Assembly: GCA_002286855.1 (NCBI GenBank)
Contig: NRSV01000001.1
Span: 1-64,000 of the forward strand
Direction: 5' to 3'
Origin: Bipolaris cookei
Taxonomy: Eukaryota > Ascomycota > Dothideomycetes > Pleosporales > Pleosporaceae
DNA length: 64,000 nt
The translations under genes and the position numbers were made by a program. Of this stretch, positions 21,485-32,000 are shown piece by piece; positions within the stretch are counted from its first letter, which is position 1; the number at the start of each line of letters is the position of its first letter. Below the pieces are notes generated by a model. That model saw only the letters and a program-made list of their open reading frames with translations, made no database searches and was not told the origin of the DNA.

Positions 21485-22078
21485 TTAAATTCGCCACTTG
21501 CTACACATAGAATCAAAAGTAGTACTACTAGAAGCTATCTGTCTAGTTGTAGCAATTTTTCTTTGCTGCTGTCTAGTAGTTTTTGCTGTTTCAGTAGCAG
21601 CAGCTTCTATCGCGAGCCTTGCTGCTTCGCGATCAGCAAAACGCTGATTAGGATTTTGTTGAACTCGTTTTCTTCGCTGGTGATGATGCTGGATAGTCTG
21701 AAGCTGCTGTTCTAGCTGATTATTGCGTAATTGTAGCTCTGCTACTTGAGTATTTTTAATATCAATAGCCTTACTAGCTTTGGCGAGTAACTGGCGGGTA
21801 GAACGCGATAGCAGCTCTGACTGTAGAAGCTGCTGCTGCGCTTGATATATATCGCTAGACTGCTGTGGTGTACTTGGGCCTTCTATACTACTATTACCTA
21901 GCTGTTGTAGTAGTAGTGGAGTAATAGGGCGCGTCTGGATCTGCGAAGACTCCAGAACAAGTCTTGGATTATATGGAGATAGCCCTGATGCCCGCCAGCC
22001 AGCGCGTATCACCCGATCAGACAGCCCAGCCTCTCACGCCCGGTAATAGATCGATATAAAAGCTTGCTTCTTGATTGG
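21485..22078 (-). pseudogene. Pogo-type transposase C-terminal fragment
   Basis: The minus strand encodes the end of a fungal DDE_1 transposase. KQAFISIYYRA, a TGA (likely former CGA), EAGLSDRVIRAGWRASGLSPYNP and then a long Gln-rich coiled coil run to the stop at 21485. The catalytic core is absent: at about 22078 the sequence switches to LINE-2. It is a truncated relic of a third pogo subfamily. Confidence 0.7.
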
Positions 22079-22079
22079 C

Positions 22080-25030
22080 GCAGCATCGTCGACCATTTTC
22101 AGGCAAGATGTGCCGGTATGTAATCATGGGTAGTTCTGGCTTCACCAGGGGGCGGGGAGGGCGTCCCCTCCGCTTCTTTTCTTGTCTAGACGTGATTGAT
22201 GTCCATATCTCGTCCATCTTCCTGTTGATCTCCTGGGTGACTGGGTGCTTCGCGGTCTTGATTGCTCTCTGCCGTGCCAGGATGTCGACGTAAATGTCCA
22301 CCGGTGGGGTACCGCTTTCTTTCTCGATGGCTGCAGTTGGTGTTCGTTTGTACGCGCCCGTAGCCTTTAGCAGGCACTTGTTTTATACCCTCCCCAGACT
22401 AGTTGTCATTTCCTTTGTTTGTCCCTGTCCCGTATTCCCGATGGCCCAAATCTGGCAGCCATAGGTCATTGCTGGTCTAACTACCGCTGTGTAGATCAGT
22501 CGCGATTTCCTCACTGATGGTCCCCAAGTGGATGCAGTGACCCGTGCAAGCGATTGGAACGCTGCTATTCCCTTGTCCGTCACCCTGGTGATGTGTTCAT
22601 GCCATTTCAGGCTTGGGTCGAGCCACACCCCTAGGACTCTCATTGAAGGAACTAGTTCAGCATTCTTTCCCTGGACTGTGATTGTCGATTGGAGATCTTC
22701 TGTTCCTTTCCTCTTTTTGGTAAAGTGGATCAGTTGGTACTTTTCGGGAGCGAAGCTGGCCCCAAACCTCCGTGCCCATGCGTGGCATTTGTCGTGAGCG
22801 ATTGTGAGGCGGTGTGAACGGTCTGTAGGAACTGTATTCCAGCTACCTAGTCCAGATGCTATTTACAGTCAAGATGAAGAAAGAAGGTAAGACGCGAGCG
22901 GGGAGCCTATTTTGTTTGGGTTGGCGCACGGCCCTTACCTTGCCAGAGACGCGACTAGGCTAGCAGCCTAGTCATGTGACTCAGGGCTCAGCCCGTTACA
23001 GGCGGCGGCAGTTGTCTGAAGCGGAGGGGCCCCATGCGACCGGGTTTGTGTCATCTACAAACCCAAATCCCATGGTTCCGTCTTGGACGTTCTCGAATCT
23101 TTCCAGTAGTTCTGAGATGAAGAAGAGGAAGAGGATCGTCGACAGGGTTGATCCCTGAGGTATGCCCGTCTCAGTCTTCATCCATTCGCTTGTATAGTCG
23201 TTGAAGCTTATCTTTGTGCGCCTGTCTGTGAGGAACGATTCGACAAAGCCTACGATCCACTCCGGGAATCCCTTCTTTCGCATTACCCAGAGTAGGCGTT
23301 GGTGTGAGACGTTGTCGAACGCTCCAGCCAGGTCTAGTGCTAGTACGGATACTACTGGTTGCTTCGCTGCCCATGCTGTTTGAATGCTGCCCGTGAGGAG
23401 TTCCAGCGCGGAGAGGGTGGACCTTTGCTTTCTTGCCCCCATTTGGTTGTACGGGATGAGGTTCCTTTCTTCCATTTCTGCCGCTATCCTGTTGGCTACA
23501 ATTTTTTCCACAACTTTCGCCATAGTGTTCTCCAGTGCAATTGGCCGGTAGCTGCTTGAGAGGGAGTAGTCGCTTTTCTTTTCTTTGCGGAGTACCACTG
23601 TCGTGGATTCTTTGAGCTCGTGGGGGATGTCCCCGTCTCTAAGGATCCGGGTGATTGCTTCGGCGAGGTCTTCCTTGATGATGTGACATAGGGTCTTCCA
23701 GACCTCGTTCGGTATCCCATCCGGTCCGGGGGCCTTCTTGTTTGGCAGTTCGCAGATTACTTCCTCAATTTCCTGTGCCGTTACCCTGTGCTCCATGTCG
23801 AATCGGATGTGGTTGAAGTCTGGGTCGATATCTGACAGATTCGCTTGTCCGCTATTTGGGAAGAATTTTTCTCCTAGGATTCTTGCCTTCCCCTGGTTCG
23901 TCCTGTTGGGTTCGTCCTCTTTGTTCCTCTGCAGCGCTGGGATGGTGGTGTTGCTGCCATCCCCGCTACTTCTCCTGCTCCATTTCGACATTTTCCACAG
24001 TCCCTTGTTGTGCACGTTTTGGTTACCCTCCGTGTCGGCTGTAGTCTCTTCGATGAATTTCCGCCATCGTGTTCGCGCGTTGGTTTTCAGGATTCGCTTC
24101 AGCTGGTTCCTTTTTGCCTTCCATAGCCTGTCGTGGTTTTCGTCTCTGGTCCTTTGGTACTCCCTTCTTTCCCTCCGGATCTCCAGTACTAGTTTCGACG
24201 CTTCTGGTGACCACTCCGGTCGTGACCTGTCGCATTGTCTTGTTCTGGGGCAGTGTTCGGTCAGGATTTTTTTGACTGTTTGGGTGGTTGTCGCAACTGT
24301 CCACTCTGGTTTGCCTCTCACTCTTTCCTGGCCACTTCTTCTTTGATCTTGTCCCAGCTCGCCTTTTTTAGCGCAAACTTGTGGCTTCTTCGGTGCTCTG
24401 GTTTACCGCGCAGGATCTGGATCTCGATCGGGATGTGGTCCTTGGTTAGGGACCACTCCCTCCTTGGTTGGTACGAGATCAGTCTGTCGGTAATTTCTCG
24501 TGTAGCGAATCCTAGGTCGATCACGCTTATTCTGCCGTTCCGTTCCCAGGTGGTGGTGCCCTCCTCGTTCAGGAGTGCAAGGCCGCGTTTTTCCATCTGT
24601 TGCAGTAAGTGTTGGGCCTTCTCCTCCCTCTCTGTCGTTGGGCCTGCCCACTCTGGGTGGTGGGTATTGAAATCCCCTATCACCAGCTTCCTGGGGTGGT
24701 TGTCTTCGAGGCATTCCTTGATCTTGGGCCATGCTTCTATTCTTGGCTGGTTTGCTGGGCCGATCGGATTGTACACGTTCAGGATCCTTACCTCCTGGTC
24801 CCCTCTCCCTAGACTGAGGTACTCGCAGTACGGCGACGTCTTTAGGATTTCCCAATCCGTGTTTGGTATCCTGTTGTGGATAAAGAAGACTGTTCTGTCT
24901 CCTTTCTCCAAACTCCTACTGGGTCTATAGTTCCTTGGGCAGTAGGTGCTATGTCTCCCCCGGTTCTGCACCATCAGTTCCTGGACTGCAATCACCTGGT
25001 ATCGTTCTGGTGGGTATACTAATAGCCTCT
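22080..25030 (-). mobile_element. Tad-type LINE remnant (LINE-2), split by a solo LTR
   Basis: Minus-strand ORF2 without its start or end. The endonuclease part (24318-25030) has YQVIAVQE, LVIGDFNTHHPEW, ISVIDLGFAT and TKDHIPI. The reverse transcriptase (22996-24321) has SYRPIALENTMAKVVEK, LALDLAGAFDNVSH, GIPQGSTLSTILFLFF and GFGFVDDTN. The thumb and connection regions continue at 22383-22807 (MRVLGVWLDPSLKWHEHI). The two halves are separated by a 188-bp LTR at 22813-23000. Frame breaks are near 22380 and 24320. It is closely related to LINE-4 at 33975-35328. Both ends are truncated, on the left into a pogo fragment. Confidence 0.82.
22813..23000 (-). repeat. Solo LTR, family B, copy 1
   Basis: A 188-bp unit, TGTGAACGG...CCCGTTACA on the plus strand, with a perfect 5-bp duplication GGCGG (22808-22812 and 23001-23005). 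It is base-for-base the reverse complement of the copy at 30723-30910 by my reading. LINE-4 (about 34790-34812) shows the empty site at the same codons of the same frame. No internal element remains. TGTAACGGG...TTCACA ends fit an LTR, probably Gypsy type. Confidence 0.88.
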
Positions 25031-25189
25031 TACCTATTAGAGATATCAAAAAACTTTCCTTAGATGAAATGTAGAACTAGTCAAGGGCTTTAAAATAGGC
25101 TACCAAAGTTTCTTTTTGGGTTAATAATGGTGGGGATAATCGCGAAAAACGATCCCGAAGGTGGAGACCCATTTACGAACCTAGAGTTT

Positions 25190-25407
25190 GAGTAATTTTT
25201 GGCTTAGTCTTTTTAAGCTTATTTCTTTCTGCGCTGTGGAAGCTGCAGTATAGAAGTAGATGCTCTGCTGTTTGTGGTCTTCCACAGTTGCAAAAATCTA
25301 TTTTTCTTCTATTTACTCTCTTTAGGTAGGAGTTGAGATATCCGTATCCTATCTTAAGAGAATAGAAAGAGCTTGAAATATCTCTTTTCTTGCCTCTTGG
25401 GATTGTG
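25190..25407 (-). mobile_element. LINE-3-family fragment (end of ORF2)
   Basis: It matches 29480-29697 of LINE-3 almost throughout: a CTTTTTAAGC...TTTCTTTCTGCGCTGTGGAAG block and the TTAGGTAGGAGTTGA block, coding for the CNCGRPQTAEHLLLYC zinc-like motif. It ends at GGGATTG (25405), where unrelated sequence begins. The fragment is non-coding here. Confidence 0.65.
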
Positions 25408-25746
25408 TTAGATTGTTATGTGTTATCAAGGACGGTGAATTGATTGTGAAAAAATGAATTGTATTGATCTGTCGTGTTGTGTCGCAGACTATGCAAGGAT
25501 ATATCGATATGAATTACATCCGATGTTATGCCAGGATATATCGGCATGAATTACGGCCAACACTATGCCAGGATATATCGGCATGGACTACAGCCGATGT
25601 ATGTCGATATTCTACATGTAACAAGCCCTTGCAATGGTCGTGTATAAAAGACAGTTGTAGAGAGCACAACATCAAAGAAGAAAGTAGAAGATCATACATA
25701 CAAGACACACAATACACATATCAATTCACCGCACGTACGCGTGCGA
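25408..25746. repeat. Unclassified repeat, LTR-like, with three 37-bp tandem units
   Basis: Between a LINE fragment and a pogo relic. It has inverted 12-mers near its ends (CGGTGAATTGAT about 25434 and ATCAATTCACCG about 25723). Three 37-bp units start at 25491, 25528 and 25565 (ATGC[AC]AGGATATATCG...), and GTATAAAAGACAG near 25649 could be a TATA box. The look is that of an LTR with enhancer-like repeats, but I found no target duplication and no second copy. Confidence 0.4.
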
Positions 25747-27182
25747 CACATTCTCATGTAGCATCTCCTCAACCCCTTTGATAAGCTTTAAAAAGCATTC
25801 TTGTGCAGTAGTTGGCGATCGTACGATATAATCTCTTACAAGCTTTGATTGTGATCCAAATTTGTACGAATTACTAGGTGTTTTAGACTGCCAGGGTGTT
25901 TCTAGCTGGCCTTGCTGTGGCGGGGTGTGAAGACGTACGTCAAGACGATCAATGACTCTCTGCGCGTCGATAGGGACTAGCCCTACTGCCTCAAAGGCCT
26001 TCTTGCAATTGTCGGATGTAAACACGTCAAAAAACGCGTCTCGAAAGGCTGGAAGGAAGCGCTCCTTGTCAATATGCCAGATATGGTGGCGTGCCAAGTC
26101 TCGTACGCGTTGAGAGTACTTCTGCTTAAGAGGCGAAAAGCAGACAACGTCAAGTGGCTGAAGTATGTGCGATGAATGAGCAGGCATACAGAGGGTAAGG
26201 ATCTTTCGTACGAGGCAGTAATCCTTAAATTCTTGGTTAAGGTGGCTCTCATGGCCGTCAAGGATGAGCAGCCTATACGACCCCACCTGACGCGTCTTTG
26301 TGTACTCATCAAAGTGCTTCAACCATGCCAGACCAAGCTCATTGTTCGTCCAGCCATTCTCTGATACTGAGAGCTTCCAATCGTACGGTATACCTGCTTC
26401 TTCGTACCAAGCAGAGATGTGGACGCGTCCCTTGTAGATAATGAATGGCGGGGTAGCGTATCCTGCAGCGCAGATGCCCTGAATGACTGTAACCCACTCA
26501 CGATTGCCTGGCTGAGCAAGAGTAGGTCTCGTACGACGCTCTGCGCCTGTGACTACCTTCATTGACCCAATCACGCCCATCTGAAAGCCAGTTTCATCAA
26601 AGTTATGGATGTCATCTGTATGAACCCCATACTTCTCAATAGTCTCTCGTACAAGCTTGAACCACGCGTTAATTATCTCTGGATTCTCTTGCTGAATTCT
26701 CTGACGATCCTTTGCTTGATTGAAGGCTGTTTTAAGCTCGCCCGTATGCGTAACGAACCGCTCTGCCCAGCATCTACCTAAAGGCTGGCCATCTCGTTCA
26801 CGCAGTAGTTTCTTTGCCATATCTGCTACTTCACATAGACGGGGGGCAAATCCTCGCGAGTCTAGATCAAGAATGTATCATACGATAGTTTGCTCTTCAG
26901 ACTTGGTTAGCTTCTGGCAATTTGGCTGCGTCGTAGGTCGAAAGGTGATTCCTTGAAGCCGCCGAGAGATCTGCTGATGATGGACGTTGTAGGCTGCTGC
27001 AGCGCGCCGAATGCTCTTAAACTGGCCTGTATAATAGGCCTGAACAGCTAGAGTAATCCTACCTTCTCGCTGAATTAATATTGCGTTCTGTTGTTGAGGC
27101 ATTGTCTTTCGTACGTGAAGTTCACGATGCCAAGAAAAAATGGCACACTCGGTGATGTGGCACTCTCTGTGATTAAATACGT
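25747..27182 (-). pseudogene. Pogo-like transposase relic, same family as the intact copy at 62 kb
   Basis: The minus strand reads the same protein as 62225-63910. The HTH start (MPQQQNAILIQREGRITLAV) is at 27102. A TGA near 26878 follows EEQTIV where the intact copy has CGA. A long open part then runs 26820-25747 with all three DDE_1 aspartate motifs (HNFDETGF, LLILDGHESH, LDVVCFSPLK). The C-terminus is lost after LHENV: coiled coil, basic tail and zinc knuckle are replaced by another repeat. The right terminal repeat survives as a diverged doubled unit ending ACGT at 27182 before TA. It is non-autonomous. Confidence 0.82.
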
Positions 27183-27616
27183 TAATGTAGCTATTAATTA
27201 TAACGGGTTAGATCCTATCAGATCGCGCACGCAACTACAACGCGCCTACCGCACTAAAAAGGCTGGCACAAGATATCAGAACTACTGATATCGTTGCGTA
27301 GTTGATACATAGGATAGCCACCGCTATCTGTACTGTAATGGGCTGCCCAGCCCATCACATTTATATAGAAATCAGATATATTATTCTTCTAGTGGGGGTA
27401 TTAAGGGAAGGATCCCCATGTTTGGCCTGTATCTAAAGGCGACTCTCTAGTGTTCATAGACCTTTACCGTGCCCGTGCACTGGACACCTGGATTCACCGG
27501 TCGCCCACCCATCAACGCGATCGCGATCTCAAACTTGAAGCTGTACAACGACATATGATAGCTCTAAATTTAAAAACATGGGTTTGCAGTAAATAGACGC
27601 TAGTGATAAGTTTATA
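27183..27616. other. Repeat-rich spacer without recognised gene
   Basis: It contains an ATATC-rich palindromic patch (GATATCAGAACTACTGATATC at 27273-27293). About 38 codons on the plus strand (FIDLYRARALDTWIHR..., from about 27451) could be a scrap of a retroelement. No support for a host gene. Confidence 0.3.
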
Positions 27617-29052
27617 CTATCTAAATTTTTGCGGGAGGTTAACGTTGCGCCCACATGATGTGATCTTTGGTAGAGGAACTGGAATCACAGTGGCAGCTTC
27701 AGCAGCAGCTCTATGGTTACCTGATGGCCTTGAGCGCTTGTTGTTCGAGGTGAGCGCTTGTGAGGTTGCGCGCTTCCGTTTCTGAGCTTGATGTTGAGCT
27801 TTTTCGATGTTGCGAGCTTCAATCTGACGCGCGCGTTCAGCTGCTTTTTCAGCTCGCTCAGCATCGCGCATCTCTTTAAGTCTTAATCGATCAGCGCGCT
27901 TCTGCTCAAGCTCAACTTGACGCTGTACTTTACGCTACTTACGCTGCTGCTTATCCCGTTCTATTTGGAGCTTCTTGTCTATCTCATCGCGCTTACGAAC
28001 GAACTCTCGAGCTCGAGCTTCGCGGAGCTTACGAGGTGACCAGAAGACAGCACGATCGTGATACTCTTTGCGCTGTTGAAGATCTAGAGCTTTCCTCTTA
28101 CCTTTATGCTTATTTTTATATAAAAGAGCTGCTCTTAATCCCTTATTCTCATCGCGTAGTAGCTCATTTTGAACTGAGAGATAGTGAACGCTCGAGCGCA
28201 GCTTTCTAGCCTCATCTTGATGGCTATCGTCAAACACAGCTCGAATCAATCGATCAAGCTTTCGTCAATCCCTATCAAAGAGCGCTAATGGTGAGCTGCG
28301 ATCAGTTTTTTGGTGTTCTCGCGAACCTCTTAAGAATACCGCTGGAATCAGCTGGCCATATACCGGTAGCTTCAGACGCCGTTAATATAGTTGAGCTCTT
28401 TACCGTAGCTTTCCAAGCTCTCCAGAATAGCGGGAAGAAGTAGCTTTTCTTAATAGATACTAGCCCTTGAGCTTTATGGAGGTATGCGGTAAGCTCAGCT
28501 GAGTGAGCTTGCGCGAGTGGATGGAAGAGCGATACATCGAGCGGTTGCAGCGTTTGAGTTGAATGAGGTGGTAAAACCATTAATAGAATCTGATGGAGAT
28601 CGCAATAGCTGATAAACTCCGGCGTGAGATGAGATTCGTGACCATCAAGAATGAGCAGCCGTCGTCGACCTGATCGCTGCTTTGTACAGCGATCAAACAC
28701 CTGTTCAAGCCAAGCTAGCCCTACGTCATCGTTTGACCAGCCTGATGAAGTTGATGTAACGAAGACGCCGTGTTTTCCAGCCTCTATATCATCTATCCAG
28801 CGCGATCTGATAGCTCTGACAGCTGACGCGTAGATGAGCGCTGGCGGCAATGAGCTCCCATCAGCGCAACAGCAAGCTAGGACTGTGATAAAATCGCGTG
28901 AGCCATCTTGAGATGATGCTTGAACCTCTTTCTTATCCTATTGACGCTTGCTGAAGACCCTCTTACTCTTCCCAACGATACCAATCATGAAGCCCTTCTC
29001 ATCCATATTGAATATATCTGGAGCGTCAAGCTGATACTCGGCGATCTCCTGA
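27617..29052 (-). pseudogene. Pogo-type transposase relic with long coiled-coil tail
   Basis: The minus strand encodes the middle and end of a DDE_1 transposase of another subfamily: DIFNMDEKGFMIG near 29010, LLILDGHESH near 28660, LQPLDVSLFHPL near 28530. The stop-containing link to the C-terminal Arg/Lys-rich coiled coil lies at 28255-28300. The coil continues in shifted frames to 27617. A stop interrupts near 28937. The N-terminal HTH region is missing because LINE-3 sequence begins at 29052. The element cannot be active. Confidence 0.75.
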
Positions 29053-32000
29053 TTATTATTATTATTATTCCATTATAGTCCTGTATCAGCCGTTGGCTAT
29101 GTAGGACTTTGGCTAGAGGCCGTTCTATCTAACTAGTTACAATTTGGTACGTTGTGCTGTATTGCGTGACTATGGTGCTTCGGCCTTTATCTAGCTAAGC
29201 TATTGCTAGCCTTCTAGACGCCTGGTGCTAAAGAGCAGTTTGGTAACAGGGAGAGATGTAGGGCAGCTAGGCTGCCTTCCAGCGAGCTCTCTTAGGGGAA
29301 AGGAAATGGTACGAATAAAAGCAAAGTTGTTTTTCTTCTTGTTATTATTTTTCTTGTTTTTCTTTTCGTCTAGCCGTCCTGGCCTAGATGCCATTTTCTT
29401 GTTCCTATCCTCGTGCTAGTAATAAAAGCTAAAGTAGCTTCTATACCGCTCGTAGTATGGAGTAGAAGTGGGAGTTTAAGTACTTTTTGGTCTAGCGTCT
29501 TTTTAAGCTGGTTTCTTTCTGCGCTGTAGAAGCCGCAGTATAGAAGTAGATGCTCTGCTGTTTGTGGTCTCCCGCATTTACAAAGATCACATTCTCTTTT
29601 CTTAATTCTCTTTAGGTAGGAGTTGAAGTATCCGTGTCCTATCTTAAGAGAACAGAAAGAGCCTGAAATATCTCTTTTCGTGCCTCTTGGGATTGCTAGT
29701 TGGTTTTTGAGCTTTAGATCGAAGATAGCTCCATAGCTAGTCTTCTTTTCTCTTGCTTTTTTCCTATACTCTCTCCACTCTTCTGCTTGGCTAGCTCGTT
29801 GAAGGAGTTTGATCTTAGTACCTAGAAAAGCTAGACTTGTTTGTGATTTTTTTGGTGCTTGTTTTGTAGCTTCCTTAGCTAAGGAATCTGCTTTTTCGTT
29901 TCCTTCTATGTCTGTGTGGCCTGGCGCCCATTTCAAGAAGATCTTTGCTTTTTTGTTACGGATAGCTTTGGCTGCCTTTTGGCACCGAATCACCCACTGC
30001 TGGCCGGGCTTATCTGATAGGCTTTGAAGCCTGTAGATTGCGGCCTGGTTGTCAGCGTAAACGTGGATGTTTTGGTCTTTAGTGGCAGTTTTAGCAGCGT
30101 ACTCGAAGGCCATTGCAATTCCTTCAAGCTCTCCATTATAGACGAGTTGGTTGTCACCTATATTCTCTTTTCTTGCGTAGATTTTTTCTTGGTTTGGGTT
30201 ATAGACTGCTAAGCCTACTCCTATCCCATCTCCGTCTTTGGTTTTGGGGGCGTCTGAGTAGATTACTATATAGTTGTCCTCTATTGTTTGGATATAATCT
30301 TTGTGCGCGGCTGCCTCTTCTTCTTTCGATTTCTTTGATATAGAGATATTGTAGTTGAGAGAATTCCATGGTCTGAACTTGTATGGGATGATTTCTTCTA
30401 TCTCTTGGGTAGATGGGATGGAGCTCGTGATAGCCCGTAGTTGTCTAGTCTTGTATGGCTTTTTTGATAGCTGAAGGGTTGTTTTTTGTAGCCTTGCAAT
30501 AGCTTTTGTAATTGGATGAGTTGGAGCTAGTTGTATAGCTCGCAGAGCGTATTTTCGATTCGTTTGGCTTAGCCGTATGGCTGGTGACGGCAAGCTAGCT
30601 TCGATACTTGTTGGGATAGCTGGAGCTGTTTTGAATACTCCTAGTACCTTTCTGCACGCCGCGTTGTGTAGTGGCTGAAGCTGATCTTCTATATAGCTCT
30701 GGTTTCACCAATAGATTGGCGATGTAACGGGCTGAGCCCTGAGTCACATGACTAGGCTGCTAGCCTAGTCGCGTCTCTGGCAAGGTAAGGGCCGTGCGCC
30801 AACCCAAACAAAATAGGCTCCCCGCTCGCGTCTTACCTTCTTTCTTCATCTTGACTGTAAATAGCATCTGGACTAGGTAGCTGGAATACAGTTCCTACAG
30901 ACCGTTCACAGGCGACCCATAATCTGCAATGCTCGTAACGCATGCTAGATATAGTTGTCTAATAGCGAAGGGAGATAGCCCGTGGTCGATATTAGCTAGT
31001 CTCCCTAGTCTATTGAAAGCTGCTTTTGCTTGGCTAGCTCGGATAGCTACGTGTCCCCGGAAGGATAGGTTTTTGTCGAGGTGTACCCCTAGCCACTTAA
31101 TCGTATCTTTGTGGTCGATTTTCTCCTTGCTAGGGAGCTCTAGAGGTATTTCTTTTCTTTTTTTGTTTTTTGTAAAGTGGATCAGCTCTGTCTTCGCTAT
31201 ATCGAACTCGATGGCTAGTTCTTTTCCTTTCGTAACTAGTTTCTTTACCTCTTGTTGGAGTATCTTAACGTTTTTCTTAATAGACGTTGAGGAGGTTGTG
31301 ATTGAGATGTCGTCAATGTAGGATAGCTGAAAGCCATTTATTTCGTGGAACAGATCTCTGATGTAGATAAGAAAGAAGATTGGAGAGACTGGGCTGCCTT
31401 GTGGGATGCCCGCGTTAATCTCGCTAAACTCTTCTATTTGGCCGTCAAAGGCGAGCCTTAGAGATCTATTCGAAAGAAAGGTTTTGGCCCACGTAATTAG
31501 GCTGATTGGTAGGCCTTTTTTTTTTGTCGTGTTTTGATCTGTGTGTGTGGAGGGTGGTCTATAGCTCCTTTTATTTCTCGCTATATTGTTGAGTAGTATA
31601 GCCTTTTTGCTTTTGGTGCTGGATTTGATCTACAAGAAGTAGAGCTGCGTCTATAGCTGATTTCTTTAGTCTCCCTCCTATCTGCGAGTCGTGTAGGAGG
31701 TTGGTAGTCTCGGCGAGGTAGCCGAGTCTTTTAGCTATTATCCGTTCTGTTACTTTCCCTAGGCAGCTAAGTAGAGTAATTACTCTATAGGCCTTTGGGA
31801 TGGAATAGTCGGGTTTGGACGGCTTCTTTAGAATTGCTCCTGTACCTCTTCTCCAGCACGTTGGATGGTATCCGTAGTTGAATATCAGAGAGTAAGCTTT
31901 GAAAAACGTGTTTGGCTGAGCTTGGTAGGCAGCTGTAATAATTTCCTGTGATAAAGCGTTTGGGCCTGGTGAGCTACTTTTAACCTTATTAGAACATGCA

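Noticed and set aside
25491..25601. Three phased repeats considered as a CRISPR-like array
   Set aside because: Contiguous imperfect 37-bp tandem units without spacers in eukaryotic repeat DNA.
30723..30899. Alternative LTR B end at CCTACA (30899)
   Set aside because: The flanking pentamer does not match; ending at 30910 gives perfect GGCGA duplications, and the other copy agrees.
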